NCBI RefSeq assembly: GCF_024505185.1
Contig: NZ_JANIBJ010000029.1
Span: 1-58,815, forward strand
DNA from: Methylomonas subterranea
GTDB taxonomy: Bacteria > Pseudomonadota > Gammaproteobacteria > Methylococcales > Methylomonadaceae
Length of the DNA: 58,815 bases
Direction: 5' to 3'
In this document: piece by piece, positions 1 through 8,504 of the stretch
Layout of the letters: every line of letters starts with the position of its first letter
Numbering within the stretch: position 1 is the stretch's first letter
Made by a program: the position numbers and the translations under genes
The notes under the pieces: model-generated
The model's database searches: none
What the model saw: only the letters and a program-made list of their open reading frames with translations
Told to the model about the DNA's origin: nothing

Positions 1-88
1 CCTAGGTTGATTTGCAAAACCTCTAACGGCTTGCGAAATATCGCCGGAAAGTCGCTGTTCAGTAACAGGGGTTTGCAGTCGTGCATGC

Positions 89-739
89 TTAATCCTTGGA
101 AAACCAGATGTCGCCATAAGCGGCAGCGGCATTGCCGCCGCTATTATCGGTATCGGTCATGATGGCAACGGCGTCGATCCCGCTGATGTCTTCACCGAAG
201 AGTGTCTTGAAATCCGCCCGGACATTGCGTTTTTCCTGCTGCCACACATTGAGCAACGCTTCCGGCCCGCGCAAGGCCATCATCATCGCATGATCGCCGG
301 CAAATGCATTCGGCCAGACACTGTCCTTTTTGGTGTTACTGGCCCAGACATAATTGATGGCCTTGGTTTGCCAGAACGCCAAACCGCCTTTTACCACCAC
401 GTAAACCCGCGCCGCGTAATCGTCTCCTGCCTTGCTTTGTTCGTTCAAGCCGGTCAAGCGGTTGCCGATGCGCCACGACCAGTTCAGAAACGGGGTTTGT
501 TCCAAATCGATGCGCTGTTCCTTAAATAGGCCGGAACCGGCGGCATGGCTATCGGCCGTCAATACCGTCATGCCATCAATGGGTTGCAGACGGTATTGGG
601 TTTCGCCTTTGAAGCTTTTATGTTCCCAACCCTCCAGGCGATTTTGGCTGAACTCGCCAATGGCCAGTTTAGTATCAGCGACTGCTACGTGACACAGGGG
701 GAATATCGTTAGTAGAACCGACCAGAAAGTTTTCATCAT
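89..739 (-). CDS. DUF3047 family secreted protein
   Basis: 216 residues. An N-terminal signal peptide (about residues 1-21, hydrophobic stretch ending AVA) is followed by a compact domain rich in Trp and Gly that resembles the DUF3047 family (segments NWSWRI, YAARVYVV, NYVWASN, and GIDAVAIMTDTDN near the end). Function of the family is unknown; it is probably periplasmic. The start lies 8 bp after the stop of the original DoxX gene (748-750), so before the insertion sequence arrived this was the last gene of the bufferin operon. Two adjacent Met codons (739 and 736) are both possible starts. Transcription from the operon promoter is probably disrupted now by the insertion between it and bufC. 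Confidence 0.8.
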   Translation of the reverse strand: MMKTFWSVLLTIFPLCHVAVADTKLAIGEFSQNRLEGWEHKSFKGETQYRLQPIDGMTVLTADSHAAGSGLFKEQRIDLEQTPFLNWSWRIGNRLTGLNEQSKAGDDYAARVYVVVKGGLAFWQTKAINYVWASNTKKDSVWPNAFAGDHAMMMALRGPEALLNVWQQEKRNVRADFKTLFGEDISGIDAVAIMTDTDNSGGNAAAAYGDIWFSKD

Positions 740-853
740 TCACCCGTTTAGACTGAGGACATGCGTGGTTTTAGCCAGGCATCAATAGCCAAGCGTCCAC
801 TACCACTCAATAGCAAAGAGCCGAGCATGAACAAATAAACCAACGGCAGCTTG

Positions 854-859
854 TAATTA
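854..859. repeat. Target site duplication, left copy (TAATTA)
   Basis: TAATTA directly abuts the left inverted repeat of the insertion sequence; the identical hexamer sits at 2704-2709. The sequence is itself palindromic. Confidence 0.85.
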
Positions 860-2703
860 GTGCTTGAAAGAAAACTCGATTTTTTTCATGGGCTTGCCGC
901 CGGATTGATCAAAACTACCGCATATTTTTTTTACAGAGTGGTTCGTTTCAGGGTCAGGCCTGATAAAAACGAGCAAATTCCTTATTCTGGGCGAATGTTG
1001 GACACACCTTTCCTGCGTTTTTGGTTTTTTTTCGCCATCTGCCCCTGTCTTTAGGCCGCTTTTTTGTACGGGCCTCGTCGTCGATCCGCCGCTTGTTGTT
1101 CTTGCTCGCGTAAGACGGCGCCCAGACGCTGAATGTTGCGTGCCACGATGGCGAGGGCTACATAGCGCTTGAAGCCGTCAATGCCATGATCTGGGCATTT
1201 GTCCAGACCATGCACGCCCAACGCATTGATGGCCGATTCGACAGCCGAGTGTTGACGGCGCAGGCGGACGAATTCCGGGGCGGATTCGCGGGCTTTGTCG
1301 ACTTCGGACAGTCGACCTTTTTTAGGGAGCACGACGGTGTCCAGCCATTGTTTGAGATCGGTCTGATTCGCCGGGCTGTGAAAGCCCTTGTCAAAACTCA
1401 TGGCTTTTAGCGCGGGAAAGCGGGTTTGGGTTTGTTCGACCAAAGACACGGCGATTTTATCGTCGGTGGTTTTTTTCATGACCTGATGGTGCAAGATGAA
1501 GCGGTGTTGATCTTCAACGATCGCTACCCGCAGGCCCAGCTCGACCGGTACGCCAGCTTTGCCTTTGCTGATCCATTCGGTGTGCGTCTGAAAAATCGAA
1601 AACACTTTTTCGCCATGCGGAATGGTTTCGCCTTGCAGCACGCGCCGGCGAATCTGGTCGATCTGTCGCTCGGCATGCTTCAGATATTCGTCGAGTTTTA
1701 CCAGCATCGCAGCCGGGATGCCATGCGCTTGGTTCAGGCGTTGCCGGGTAGGTGTGCCCGTTGCGCATAGGTTTCGGCTTGGTCGAGGTAGGTCTGATAA
1801 GCGGCTTCGATCTGTGCTTGCTTGGCCTGCCGCTTGGCTTCGTCTTGTGAGGTGGAATGCTTGAGCTTTTGAATCAAACGGTAGCTTTTCTTGAAGCAGC
1901 GCAAGTGATAAGCGCTTTGGCGCCATTCGGTCAAGTCCAGGGCGTCGCAGAGCGTCGCACAGGTCTGAATGGCTTTGCGAATCGCATCCCACAATAGGTT
2001 GGTGTCGGTGGGGAAATGCACATCGGTTTTGACGACAGCGGAATCAGCGCGGGCTTTCAGCGGTTCTTCGGCGCTTTTTTTTAACAGCGAGTGCCCGGCG
2101 TTAACCACTTCCTGGTTAATGCGATCCAGAATCTCGGGCGTTAACAAGCTGACGTTGTCGCGAATCGTCTGCAACTCGTACACCTGTTCGTCCAGCCAGT
2201 CACTGTGTCCCAGCATCTGCCGGATCGTCTTGTGTTGGTTGGCCAACTCTTGAATTCGGTCGTAATCCACATTGAGGCTCAATCGCAGCACGCCCAACAC
2301 CAATATCTTCCACTGCTCCATGCCAGGCCGCCCGGTTTGGCGACTCGCCTTACCTTTGCCATCGGCACGGTCAGGCATCATCTCTTCCAGAATGGCAAAT
2401 ACCCGCTGACGCAATTCGATCTCGGTATAAATGTATTGCAACCCACGCAGTAATTGGGGGATGTCATCGCGCGATTTGGGATCGAGGACGATGGCGGCAA
2501 TATCGGTTTCACCGAATTTGAGTTGTGGCTGAATAACGGTACGCATGCGATTTCGGGTATCGAAGATTTTGGTTTTTAGGCGTTTGCAGGCCGATTTTCG
2601 GCCGAAATAGGACAAAATTAGTGTCAAAACAACACATCTTCGTGCCGCGAAATAATTATAACATATTGATAGTTATAGGTTTAATTGGTTTCCGTTCTGG
2701 CAC
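860..2703 (-). mobile_element. ISNCY-like insertion sequence inserted in bufD
   Basis: 1844 bp. Outer ends are imperfect inverted repeats: the left end begins GTGCTTGAAAGAAAACT on the plus strand and the right end, read on the minus strand, begins GTGCCAGAACGGAAACC (12 of 17 match). It is flanked by the direct repeat TAATTA (854-859 and 2704-2709). It carries one transposase reading frame broken by a frameshift. The borders are fixed independently by the DoxX frame, which becomes continuous when the element and one TAATTA copy are removed. Confidence 0.9.
1051..2546 (-). pseudogene. ISNCY-family transposase, frameshifted
   Basis: The N-terminal part (from ATG 2546) contains DPKSRDDIPQLLRGLQYIY and the ISNCY-type segment RPGMEQWKILVLGVLRL. 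This frame ends at 1734. The C-terminal part continues in another frame from about 1760 to 1051 with ISKGKAGVPVELGLRV, SFDKGFHSPANQ and RQHSAVESAINALGVHGLD, which are transposase core blocks of the same family. Together they would make a protein of about 498 residues. No classic A-rich slippery heptamer is visible at the junction (about 1737-1770), so a one-base deletion is more likely than programmed frameshifting. A sequencing error is the other possibility. Confidence 0.8.
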
Positions 2704-2709
2704 TAATTA
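2704..2709. repeat. Target site duplication, right copy (TAATTA)
   Basis: TAATTA directly abuts the right inverted repeat of the insertion sequence and matches 854-859. Confidence 0.85.
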
Positions 2710-3172
2710 CCATAACCTTGATCGGTAATGGCATAGCCTTTCCATAATTCGGCCAGGGTGTGCCATTCGGTTGGCCAATGTACGGCGGCGACCGCCACTA
2801 CGGTTAAAATCATCAACGCCGCACTAAAAAAGCGGGTCATGAACCCCAATATCAACGCAATCGGGGCGATGATTTCCAATCCGGTTGCCAGTGCCCAACT
2901 CAAGTCGGCGGGTAATAAGCTGAACGGAAATGGAAAGCTTAAATCGACAAACCAGTTGTCACCGTGGAGTTTTTCCAGACCGGCTTCGCCGAACTCGTAA
3001 GCCAGCAACAGACGTAGAAAAATGGGCGCCCAGCCATGCAGGTTACTGTCGAACCAGCGAGAAAGCTGGCCGGGCATCGTACATAGCCGCTCGATGCAGG
3101 ATGGAATCAGGCAGGCTGTGCAAGCGTTTTGGGCGGATTTAGCAAGGTCGTTCATCAGTGAAGCTCCGAAGT

Positions 3173-3934
3173 TCATGCCGGGCGAATGTCGATAATCGCG
3201 CCCTGGCTATGTAGATCGGCCAGAATGTGCTGGCCGAATTGGGTGAATTCTAAAAATTGCGCGTCCGTGAGATTGGCGCTTCTCATCGCCTGCAAGGCCT
3301 GTTGTCCGGTCAGGCCATTATTTAACAGCAGGATCAGCTTTGCCGTGGCAGGGTTCAGGGATATGAATTGCACCTGATCGTCACTATTGCGAAAACCCAG
3401 GATATGAGTTGCGACGGCCTGTGGTTCGCCAGGCAAAAAATTTGGACCGATGTCCTGCACCGGCCAGTGGTAATGCAGCAATTGGATGACCTGCGCAAAC
3501 ACAGGCACATGGTTGAGTAATTCGGCAGCGGACAACGGCTTTCGCGTCACCGATCCGGACTCGGCAATCGACAATTGCAATTCAATCCATTCGAAATGCG
3601 CCAGTTCGGCCAGAAACGGCCAATCGCCGGGATGCTGGCGTTCCTGTCGCAGATACTGCACAAACTCATCGGGAATCTGCCGGTAATAAGGGGTCAGGCA
3701 GCGATGTTTTGCGATGAAGTCCAGCAACAATGTTCGCCAGTCATCTTTGGATAATAGGCCGTGGATCACCGGAAAGCAGGCCGTCAGGCTTTCGTCGAAT
3801 TTGTTGTAGAGCAGATCGACGTAGACTGCCAGTCGTTCAGGCGCGAATCCCTCGGGTAATGGGTCCGCTTGCGGTTGACGCAGGTAATTCAGAAACTGCC
3901 GTTGCTGTTGTTGAAAAGCCGGTGTCGGGTTCAT
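3173..3934 (-). CDS. bufC: BufC: DUF2063 partner protein of the DUF692 oxidase
   Basis: 253 residues. The N-terminal DUF2063 domain shows the typical [14 protein letters not shown] and [12 protein letters not shown] segments and [13 protein letters not shown] in the middle. In bufferin-type and related systems this protein docks the precursor peptide and delivers it to the DUF692 iron oxidase. The start at 3934 was chosen because it overlaps the bufB stop (ATGA) and begins directly with the family N-terminus; the longer upstream frame has no family similarity. Its own stop overlaps the first Met of bufD, so the three genes are translationally coupled. Confidence 0.85.
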   Translation of the reverse strand: MNPTPAFQQQQRQFLNYLRQPQADPLPEGFAPERLAVYVDLLYNKFDESLTACFPVIHGLLSKDDWRTLLLDFIAKHRCLTPYYRQIPDEFVQYLRQERQHPGDWPFLAELAHFEWIELQLSIAESGSVTRKPLSAAELLNHVPVFAQVIQLLHYHWPVQDIGPNFLPGEPQAVATHILGFRNSDDQVQFISLNPATAKLILLLNNGLTGQQALQAMRSANLTDAQFLEFTQFGQHILADLHSQGAIIDIRPA

Positions 3935-4809
3935 GCCGCCACCTCGCTGATGCCATGTGTGCTTCGGCAGAGCGGATAACGCTTTTGCACAGTACCAATC
4001 CGCTCCACTTCGGCGATTAACTCCGGTAACGGCGGAATGTTGCTGTCGCGTTCCACCAGGGTGGGAAACGCGCCAAAACTTCGATAGGCCTCGGCCAGCA
4101 AGTCCCAAACCGGTTCGATAGTATTCTGGCCGTGGGTGTCGATGATCAAGCCCGAAGGTTCCAGGTCGTGACCGGCTACATGGCCATAAACGATGCGCCC
4201 GCCGGGCAAGCCGCGCAAAAACGCCACCGGGTCGTAGCCGTGATTGACGCTGTTAACGTAGATATTGTTGACGTCCAGATGCAGGTAGCAATCGGCTTCT
4301 TCCAGCACCGCGTTGATGAAACTCAGTTCGTCCATCTCGCCGCCCGGCGGCGTCACATAATACGAGGCGTTTTCGATGGCGATGCGCCGTTCCAGTATGT
4401 CTTCGGTTTGGCGAATGCGGGCCGCAACATGTTTGACTGCCGCTTCGGTGAACGGCAGCGGGTACAAATCGTACAGATGGCCTTCGTCGCCGCAAAAACT
4501 CAGGTGTTCGGTGTACAAGGCGAAATCGTGGTGATCGAGAAACTGTTTCAGATCCAATAAAAAGGCCGTATCGAGCGGCGCGGGGCCGCCCAACGACAAG
4601 GCCAAACCGTGCGCCACGAACCGGTGGCGCTCGGTCAGACTGCGAAACTGCTTGCCGAGATGACCGCCGACGCCCACCCAGTTTTCCGGCGACACTTCGA
4701 AAAAATCGATGCAGTCGGGCACCTCGACCTGCAAGGTCGGCAGCATGGCGCGGCGCAAACCCAGGCCCGCACCGGAAAGTCCGAAAATATTAGAATTGGA
4801 TAGGTACAT
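3931..4809 (-). CDS. bufB: BufB: DUF692 multinuclear non-heme iron oxidase
   Basis: 292 residues, the normal size for DUF692/MNIO enzymes. Metal- and substrate-site segments are all visible: EHLSFCG (Glu101, His102), IENASYY (Glu146, Asn147), HLDVNNIYVNSVNHGYD (Asp179 to His190), YGHVAGHD (His210, His214) and DTHG. The family uses two or three irons and O2 to modify cysteines of a precursor peptide, here most likely the cysteines of BufA, to thiooxazole- or oxazolone-type groups. The start MYLSNSN at 4809 lies 19 bp after the bufA stop; the same frame runs on upstream, but that stretch is bufA read in another frame. Cytoplasmic. Confidence 0.9.
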   Translation of the reverse strand: MYLSNSNIFGLSGAGLGLRRAMLPTLQVEVPDCIDFFEVSPENWVGVGGHLGKQFRSLTERHRFVAHGLALSLGGPAPLDTAFLLDLKQFLDHHDFALYTEHLSFCGDEGHLYDLYPLPFTEAAVKHVAARIRQTEDILERRIAIENASYYVTPPGGEMDELSFINAVLEEADCYLHLDVNNIYVNSVNHGYDPVAFLRGLPGGRIVYGHVAGHDLEPSGLIIDTHGQNTIEPVWDLLAEAYRSFGAFPTLVERDSNIPPLPELIAEVERIGTVQKRYPLCRSTHGISEVAA

Positions 4810-4828
4810 CGGCGGTAGTCCCAAGCTT

Positions 4829-5137
4829 TTATTGGCCGGCGGGCGCGTCTTTAGCGCCATCGGTTTTGTTAGCGCCGCAACTACCTTCTTTGGCTTTATC
4901 CGCGCCGCATTTGCCTTCCGCGGCTTTCTCGCCTGAAGCGGCCTTAGCCTTATCGGCTCCACATTTGCCTTCGCCGCATTTACCTTCCTTGGCTTTGTCA
5001 TCGGCTGCCGCCAGCTGAACAGGAGTGATGCTGGACATCGCAAACGGATTCTCGCCGGCTTGAATCGCCGGTGCCGCACTCAACAAGCCGGATGCAATCG
5101 CGCCGCCCAAAGCTAAAGTCAGATTTTTTTTGTTCAT
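4829..5137 (-). CDS. bufA: BufA: bufferin-type precursor with signal peptide and four cysteines
   Basis: 102 residues. Residues 1-27 form a Sec signal peptide (Lys-rich start, hydrophobic core, ending AIQA), then the NPFAMSS segment typical of bufferin precursors. The C-terminal half is low-complexity Lys/Ala/Gly with four cysteines in EGKCG, EGKCG, EGKCG and EGSCG boxes (Cys54, 59, 77, 87). In characterised bufferins such boxes are modified by the DUF692 enzyme and bind copper, protecting the periplasm; modification occurs before Sec export. A ribosome site GGAGAG precedes the start, and an ECF-type promoter lies about 70 bp upstream. The spacing of Cys54/59 and Cys77/87 suggests two metal-binding pairs, an inference. 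Confidence 0.9.
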   Translation of the reverse strand: MNKKNLTLALGGAIASGLLSAAPAIQAGENPFAMSSITPVQLAAADDKAKEGKCGEGKCGADKAKAASGEKAAEGKCGADKAKEGSCGANKTDGAKDAPAGQ

Positions 5138-5203
5138 GTGTGCTCTCCAAAGAGTGGTGAAATGTCAAAACAGGACAGGCAACATCGCCTTCCTGCCTCA
5201 TCA

Positions 5204-5229
5204 GTCGGAGCCCGTTTGAATTCCTTACA
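5204..5229 (-). promoter_or_regulatory. ECF-type promoter of the buf operon
   Basis: On the minus strand TGTAAGG (-35-like) is followed after 15 bp by CGAC (-10-like), about 67 bp before the bufA ATG. The same bipartite motif occurs on the plus strand at 5284-5310 and upstream of the ECF sigma factor operon at 11511-11537. This architecture fits group ECF sigma promoters rather than sigma-70 promoters. Confidence 0.6.
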
Positions 5230-5283
5230 ATTTTTTTCGATCTGTCGGCATATGAAGCCCGCGAAAAAAACTTCAAGGCGTGC

Positions 5284-5310
5284 TGTAAGGAAAGACGGTT
5301 AAATTGCGAC
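5284..5310 (+). promoter_or_regulatory. ECF-type promoter facing the HD-GYP gene
   Basis: TGTAAGG, 16 bp, then CGAC, about 60 bp before the HD-GYP start codon at 5369 and divergent from the buf promoter. Its first nine bases (TGTAAGGAA) are identical to those of the buf promoter. Confidence 0.55.
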
Positions 5311-5368
5311 CATGCTCTACGGTCAAGCCCTATTCATTCGCATTGATTTAACCAATAAGGAGCAAATT

Positions 5369-6265
5369 ATGAAAAATACCCATGCTCAGGATTTGCTGCA
5401 TACGCTATACAGCATGGCGTTTCTGGTCGAAGCTCGCGACCCCTATACCGGCGGCCATTTGTGGCGGGTATCGCAGTATTCGACCCGTCTGGCTTTGGCG
5501 TGCGGCTTTTCCAAGCAGGACGCGGTTATTGCCGGGCTGGGTGGTTTTTTACATGATTTGGGCAAGGTTGGCGTGCCGGACAGCATTTTGAACCACGCCG
5601 GCAAACTCAGCGATGTGCAGTATGCGGTGATGAAGACTCATCCGGCATTGGGCGCACAAGTTTTGGAAGGCCACCCCATGGCGCCACTGGCAATGGCTGC
5701 GGTGCTGGGCCATCACGAGCTTATCGATGGCGCGGGTTACCCGAACGGCTTGAGCGGCCGAAATATTGCCGAATCGGCGCGCATCGTCGGCATCGCCGAT
5801 GCCTTCGACGCCATGACCAGCACCCGGCCTTATCGCAAGGGTATGCCGGTGGCGGCTGCTGTCGAGCAGATCGAGATCAATCTGGACCGCCAATTCGATC
5901 CGCATTTCGGTCGCCGCTTTATCGAGTTAGCGCAATCCAATGAACTGAATGACATTATTGGGTATAGCGATACCGGCATTCCGATGCACGAGTGCCCGAT
6001 GTGCGGCCCGGTTGTGGTCATACATAAGCACCAGAAAGCCGGCGACAAGGTTTTTTGCCGGGTATGCGGTAACGGCTCTGTGCTGGAAAAGCAGCAAGGC
6101 AAACTGGCATTGAAACCCACGATGCAAACAGGCAGCGCACAAGATCTACAGGCTTTAATCGATCATGATCTGCTGGCAAGATTGCTGGAGGAAGCGCTGC
6201 CAAATTTGCCGGTAGATGGTGGCGGCGGCAAAAGTTGGCTCAAACGGTTACGCGGTCGGTTTTGA
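5369..6265 (+). CDS. HD-GYP domain protein with C-terminal zinc ribbon
   Basis: 298 residues. Residues about 20-200 are an HD-GYP domain: GGH near residue 30, the HD pair in LHDLGKVG (His62, Asp63), then GHHELIDGAGYP, the GYP signature, and ADAFDAMTS. Such domains hydrolyse cyclic di-GMP. The C-terminus (about 215-250) has CPMCGP and CRVCG, a zinc-ribbon-like pair rarely seen with this domain. No membrane segment or receiver domain is visible, so it is a soluble enzyme whose signal may be metal or redox. The start at 5369 has the strong site AAGGAG; an upstream in-frame ATG at 5312 lacks one. It is divergent from the buf operon and has its own copy of the ECF-type motif. Confidence 0.85.
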   Translation: MKNTHAQDLLHTLYSMAFLVEARDPYTGGHLWRVSQYSTRLALACGFSKQDAVIAGLGGFLHDLGKVGVPDSILNHAGKLSDVQYAVMKTHPALGAQVLEGHPMAPLAMAAVLGHHELIDGAGYPNGLSGRNIAESARIVGIADAFDAMTSTRPYRKGMPVAAAVEQIEINLDRQFDPHFGRRFIELAQSNELNDIIGYSDTGIPMHECPMCGPVVVIHKHQKAGDKVFCRVCGNGSVLEKQQGKLALKPTMQTGSAQDLQALIDHDLLARLLEEALPNLPVDGGGGKSWLKRLRGRF

Positions 6266-6346
6266 ATGAGGTCGGAATTTGTCACAACACCCGGCCTGTT
6301 TGCCGTGCAACGTTCGCCATTAGTGGGTTGGTGGCGTTGTTCGGCA

Positions 6347-6715
6347 TCACTCAAAGGCACTCTGAATGATGAAACCGAAGTGAGGCGTTGGATGGGTTAC
6401 GATAATCTGCTCTCCAGAGGATTTCTTGATGACATACCCGTCAAATATTTTTTCCTGTCCACCTCGTAGGTTGCCATACACGTTTACCGTCTCATTCAGA
6501 GAAAGCCCCAGTTTTTTATGGTCCGGCAACTTGGCACTGACAAAGATTGCGCCGGAACCGTCCGTTAGAGTAAAGCCATTGTCATCAAGTTGTGTGACGG
6601 TTCCCTCGATGGTGCTGACAGGGGGCAAAGCCAAATTCTTGATCGGCGTAGTGCCAGCGCACCCGCCGAGCGTTAAAAAAACCACGGCCAATAGCGGCAG
6701 AAAGCTGGTTTTCAT
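6347..6715 (-). CDS. Small OB-fold-like lipoprotein
   Basis: 122 residues. A lipoprotein signal peptide ends in the lipobox LGGC (Cys19). The rest is a small beta-rich domain (STIEGTVTQLDDNGFTLTDGSG, NVYGNLRGG) resembling bacterial OB-fold proteins of the periplasm. Probably anchored in the outer or inner membrane. Function not recognised. It is convergent with the HD-GYP gene and is preceded by AGGAGAAA on the minus strand. Confidence 0.65.
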   Translation of the reverse strand: MKTSFLPLLAVVFLTLGGCAGTTPIKNLALPPVSTIEGTVTQLDDNGFTLTDGSGAIFVSAKLPDHKKLGLSLNETVNVYGNLRGGQEKIFDGYVIKKSSGEQIIVTHPTPHFGFIIQSAFE

Positions 6716-6830
6716 TGCGATTTCTCCTTTTCGTTGATAGAAATAACTGTATCGGTGACAAGGCGCGATGCACAGTCGCGATTGACTGGGTCATCGCCGC
6801 GACCCTACATCGTTTTCTCAAATCAGGCCG

Positions 6831-7523
6831 TCACCCAGCGCGCCGACGACCCGCCAGCGCCAACAGACCGCTCACGAACAGCCATGCGGCGGATGGCAGT
6901 GGCACGGCAGCCACATCGCCGTCGCGTACCGCCCAAGCATGTTGCAGCTCTGTTTTGGGATTATGCCCTTGATTGCCAAACGTGGTGTTAAATTGCCAAG
7001 CCCTGGCCAAGTCCGGCGCATAAGGGCTGCCCGACCAGTAATTGTAGGCGCGCAGGTTTTTCACCAACCCCACATCGGCCTGCTCAACCGCGAGGCCACC
7101 ATGGGCAATGCCAAAATCCGCCTGATAATTACCCTGGCTATCGTAAATACTCTTTAAGCCAAGATTCACGTAAAACATATAAGACAATTCCGACGTCGCC
7201 GTTTGTGTATTGTGGCCACAGTCCGTGCCGCCATAGGCAAAATTACAGCCGGGGCTGCCGGTATCGGTGATCGTCGCCAGACGCCAGTCATTAAAACCGC
7301 CTACCTGCAGGCTGTCCGCCCACTGCATGGCGTCTTGCCAGGACATCCGGCCAGTCTCGCTGTAACCGCTGGTTTTGGCGTAATTGGCATCCTGCAACCA
7401 GGTGACGTTCAAAACGGTGTCATAAAGCATGCCGTTGCCGCGGTCGAGCAGTTGCGCTTGCGCGCCTTCCGTCATCAGCGCGCAACAGACGGCTATTGCC
7501 AAGCCTAGCGTTTGGTGCTTCAT
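6831..7523 (-). CDS. DUF1566-like exported protein with VPLPA-type sorting tail
   Basis: 230 residues. Signal peptide 1-23 (ending AQA); a DUF1566/Lcl-type domain with DTVLNVTWLQDANYA, WQDAMQWADSL, GGFNDWRLAT and YWSGSPY; then a C-terminal tail VPLPSAAWLFVSGLL plus RRR. The tail is a PEP-CTERM-class sorting signal in its VPLPA form, recognised by an exosortase system not present here. The protein is probably processed at the inner membrane and released to, or held at, the cell surface. A lux-box-like palindrome lies 60-80 bp upstream, so quorum-type control by the adjacent LuxR protein is possible. Confidence 0.8.
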   Translation of the reverse strand: MKHQTLGLAIAVCCALMTEGAQAQLLDRGNGMLYDTVLNVTWLQDANYAKTSGYSETGRMSWQDAMQWADSLQVGGFNDWRLATITDTGSPGCNFAYGGTDCGHNTQTATSELSYMFYVNLGLKSIYDSQGNYQADFGIAHGGLAVEQADVGLVKNLRAYNYWSGSPYAPDLARAWQFNTTFGNQGHNPKTELQHAWAVRDGDVAAVPLPSAAWLFVSGLLALAGRRRAG

Positions 7524-7583
7524 CTTTTTTCTCCAAGTTGTTTAGGACTGGCGTATTGTGCTTTACCAAACGAATCGGTAGCT

Positions 7584-7601
7584 ACTGTCAGATTTGACAG
7601 T
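7584..7601. promoter_or_regulatory. lux-box-like palindrome
   Basis: ACTGTCAGATTTGACAGT: perfect 7-bp arms around GATT, 18 bp in all, with a size and CTGTCAGAT core like LuxR-family operators. It sits between the LuxR-type gene and the start of the VPLPA-CTERM gene. No T-run follows on either strand, which argues against a terminator. Confidence 0.5.
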
Positions 7602-7623
7602 CAAATGTTGCAAAACCGGCTGC

Positions 7624-8385
7624 TTAAAAGGGATGCGGCTGTATCAAGCCTAACAGCGTTGCTTTGATCAAGGCATGTTGCCTGTTTGAGGCATTGAGCT
7701 TGCGCGTCACGTTATTGAGATGGAAGTTGACGGTTCGCTCGGACAGGTTCAGCAAGCGGGCGATTTCCCAGGATGTTTTGCCGTCCGCGGCCCATTTCAT
7801 GCACTCTTGCTCGCGAACACTCAGAGATGTTTCGCCATTAAAATCGTCCAGATTCAAAACTCGGCGCACCGCTTCGTGGATGTGGCCCGCCAATATCTGG
7901 ATATAGGGCATGGCATGTTGGGTGATTTCGCCTGAGCGGGTTGCCGAACCATCCAGTGCAAAGCTCAAGATGCCCATTTCGCCGTGCGGGCTATGCATGG
8001 GCATGCTGATTCCCGCTTTCAGGCCAAATTCACCCGCTTCATTCATCATCTGGAGGCTGCGCCCGGACAAGGCTTTCGGCAGATCATGCCATTGCACGGG
8101 TGTAACATGCTTGGCGCAATAAGCAATCGTGGGATCAATTTCGTAATAAGCACGATTGAAATAGTGCTCCAGCCACGGCTCCGGGTAACCCTTGAGCAGC
8201 ACAAGCCTTGAGTTTGAAAAGTGGGTTGGAATTCTCAACGCATAAACAAAGGCATCAAAGCCCAACTGTTGACCGTGCAAGCGGCAAAGCTCGGTAATAT
8301 CTTCGATGCTTTGGGCAGTCGAAAATTTTTCCAGAGAGACATAAAACTCATTGATGTTCAAAACAATCCCTGATGCAGGCAACAA
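7624..8385 (-). CDS. LuxR-family regulator with autoinducer-binding domain
   Basis: 253 residues. The N-terminal domain matches the autoinducer-binding family: W and Y in PEPWLEHYFNRAYYEIDP, the Asp-Pro pair, a Trp in VQWHDL, and Gly in LKAGISMPMH, at the order and spacing of the TraR/LasR ligand pocket. The C-terminal LuxR helix-turn-helix is LSVREQECMKWAADGK followed by SERTVNFHLNNVTRKL. No LuxI-type synthase occurs in the window, so within this window it is a solo receptor. The palindrome directly downstream is its most likely local target. First Met at 8385 chosen; no strong ribosome site decides it. Confidence 0.85.
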   Translation of the reverse strand: MLPASGIVLNINEFYVSLEKFSTAQSIEDITELCRLHGQQLGFDAFVYALRIPTHFSNSRLVLLKGYPEPWLEHYFNRAYYEIDPTIAYCAKHVTPVQWHDLPKALSGRSLQMMNEAGEFGLKAGISMPMHSPHGEMGILSFALDGSATRSGEITQHAMPYIQILAGHIHEAVRRVLNLDDFNGETSLSVREQECMKWAADGKTSWEIARLLNLSERTVNFHLNNVTRKLNASNRQHALIKATLLGLIQPHPF

Positions 8386-8504
8386 GCGGTTTGCATAAAT
8401 TGTGACTCAAACATCCTAACTGATTACTCACCCTGGAAAAAGCTGGAATTTTCCGCCCATCCGGTTTACTGATGGGATTCCTTAGTCAACGGATACGGCT
8501 GCGG

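Larger units (their letters stand above)
748..3176 (-). pseudogene. bufD: DoxX-family membrane protein gene (bufD) split by an insertion sequence
   Basis: The 5' part (3176 to 2703) encodes 157 residues with DoxX-type membrane helices ([32 protein letters not shown]) and stops at TAG just inside the inserted element. The missing C-terminus lies beyond the element at 853-748 and reads YKLPLVYLFMLGSLLLSG and onward, the last DoxX helix. Removing 854-2703 (element plus one target copy) gives an uninterrupted 193-codon frame, 192 residues, normal for the family. The start at 3176 overlaps the bufC stop (ATGA); Met at 3155 is an alternative. DoxX proteins are the fourth gene of many bufferin operons and probably support the redox or metal step at the membrane. 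The truncated protein lacks its last helix and may be inactive. Confidence 0.9.

Noticed and set aside
860-1054. 64-codon plus-strand frame at the left end of the insertion sequence
   Set aside because: It lies inside the element opposite the transposase, has no family features, and starts in the inverted repeat.
3931-5079. Longer 382-residue form of BufB
   Set aside because: The first 90 residues are bufA read in another frame, Lys/Arg/Ala-rich and not like DUF692; the start at 4809 fits the family.
7584-7601. Terminator of the LuxR-type gene
   Set aside because: Short AT-rich stem without a T-run on either strand; size and core fit an operator better.
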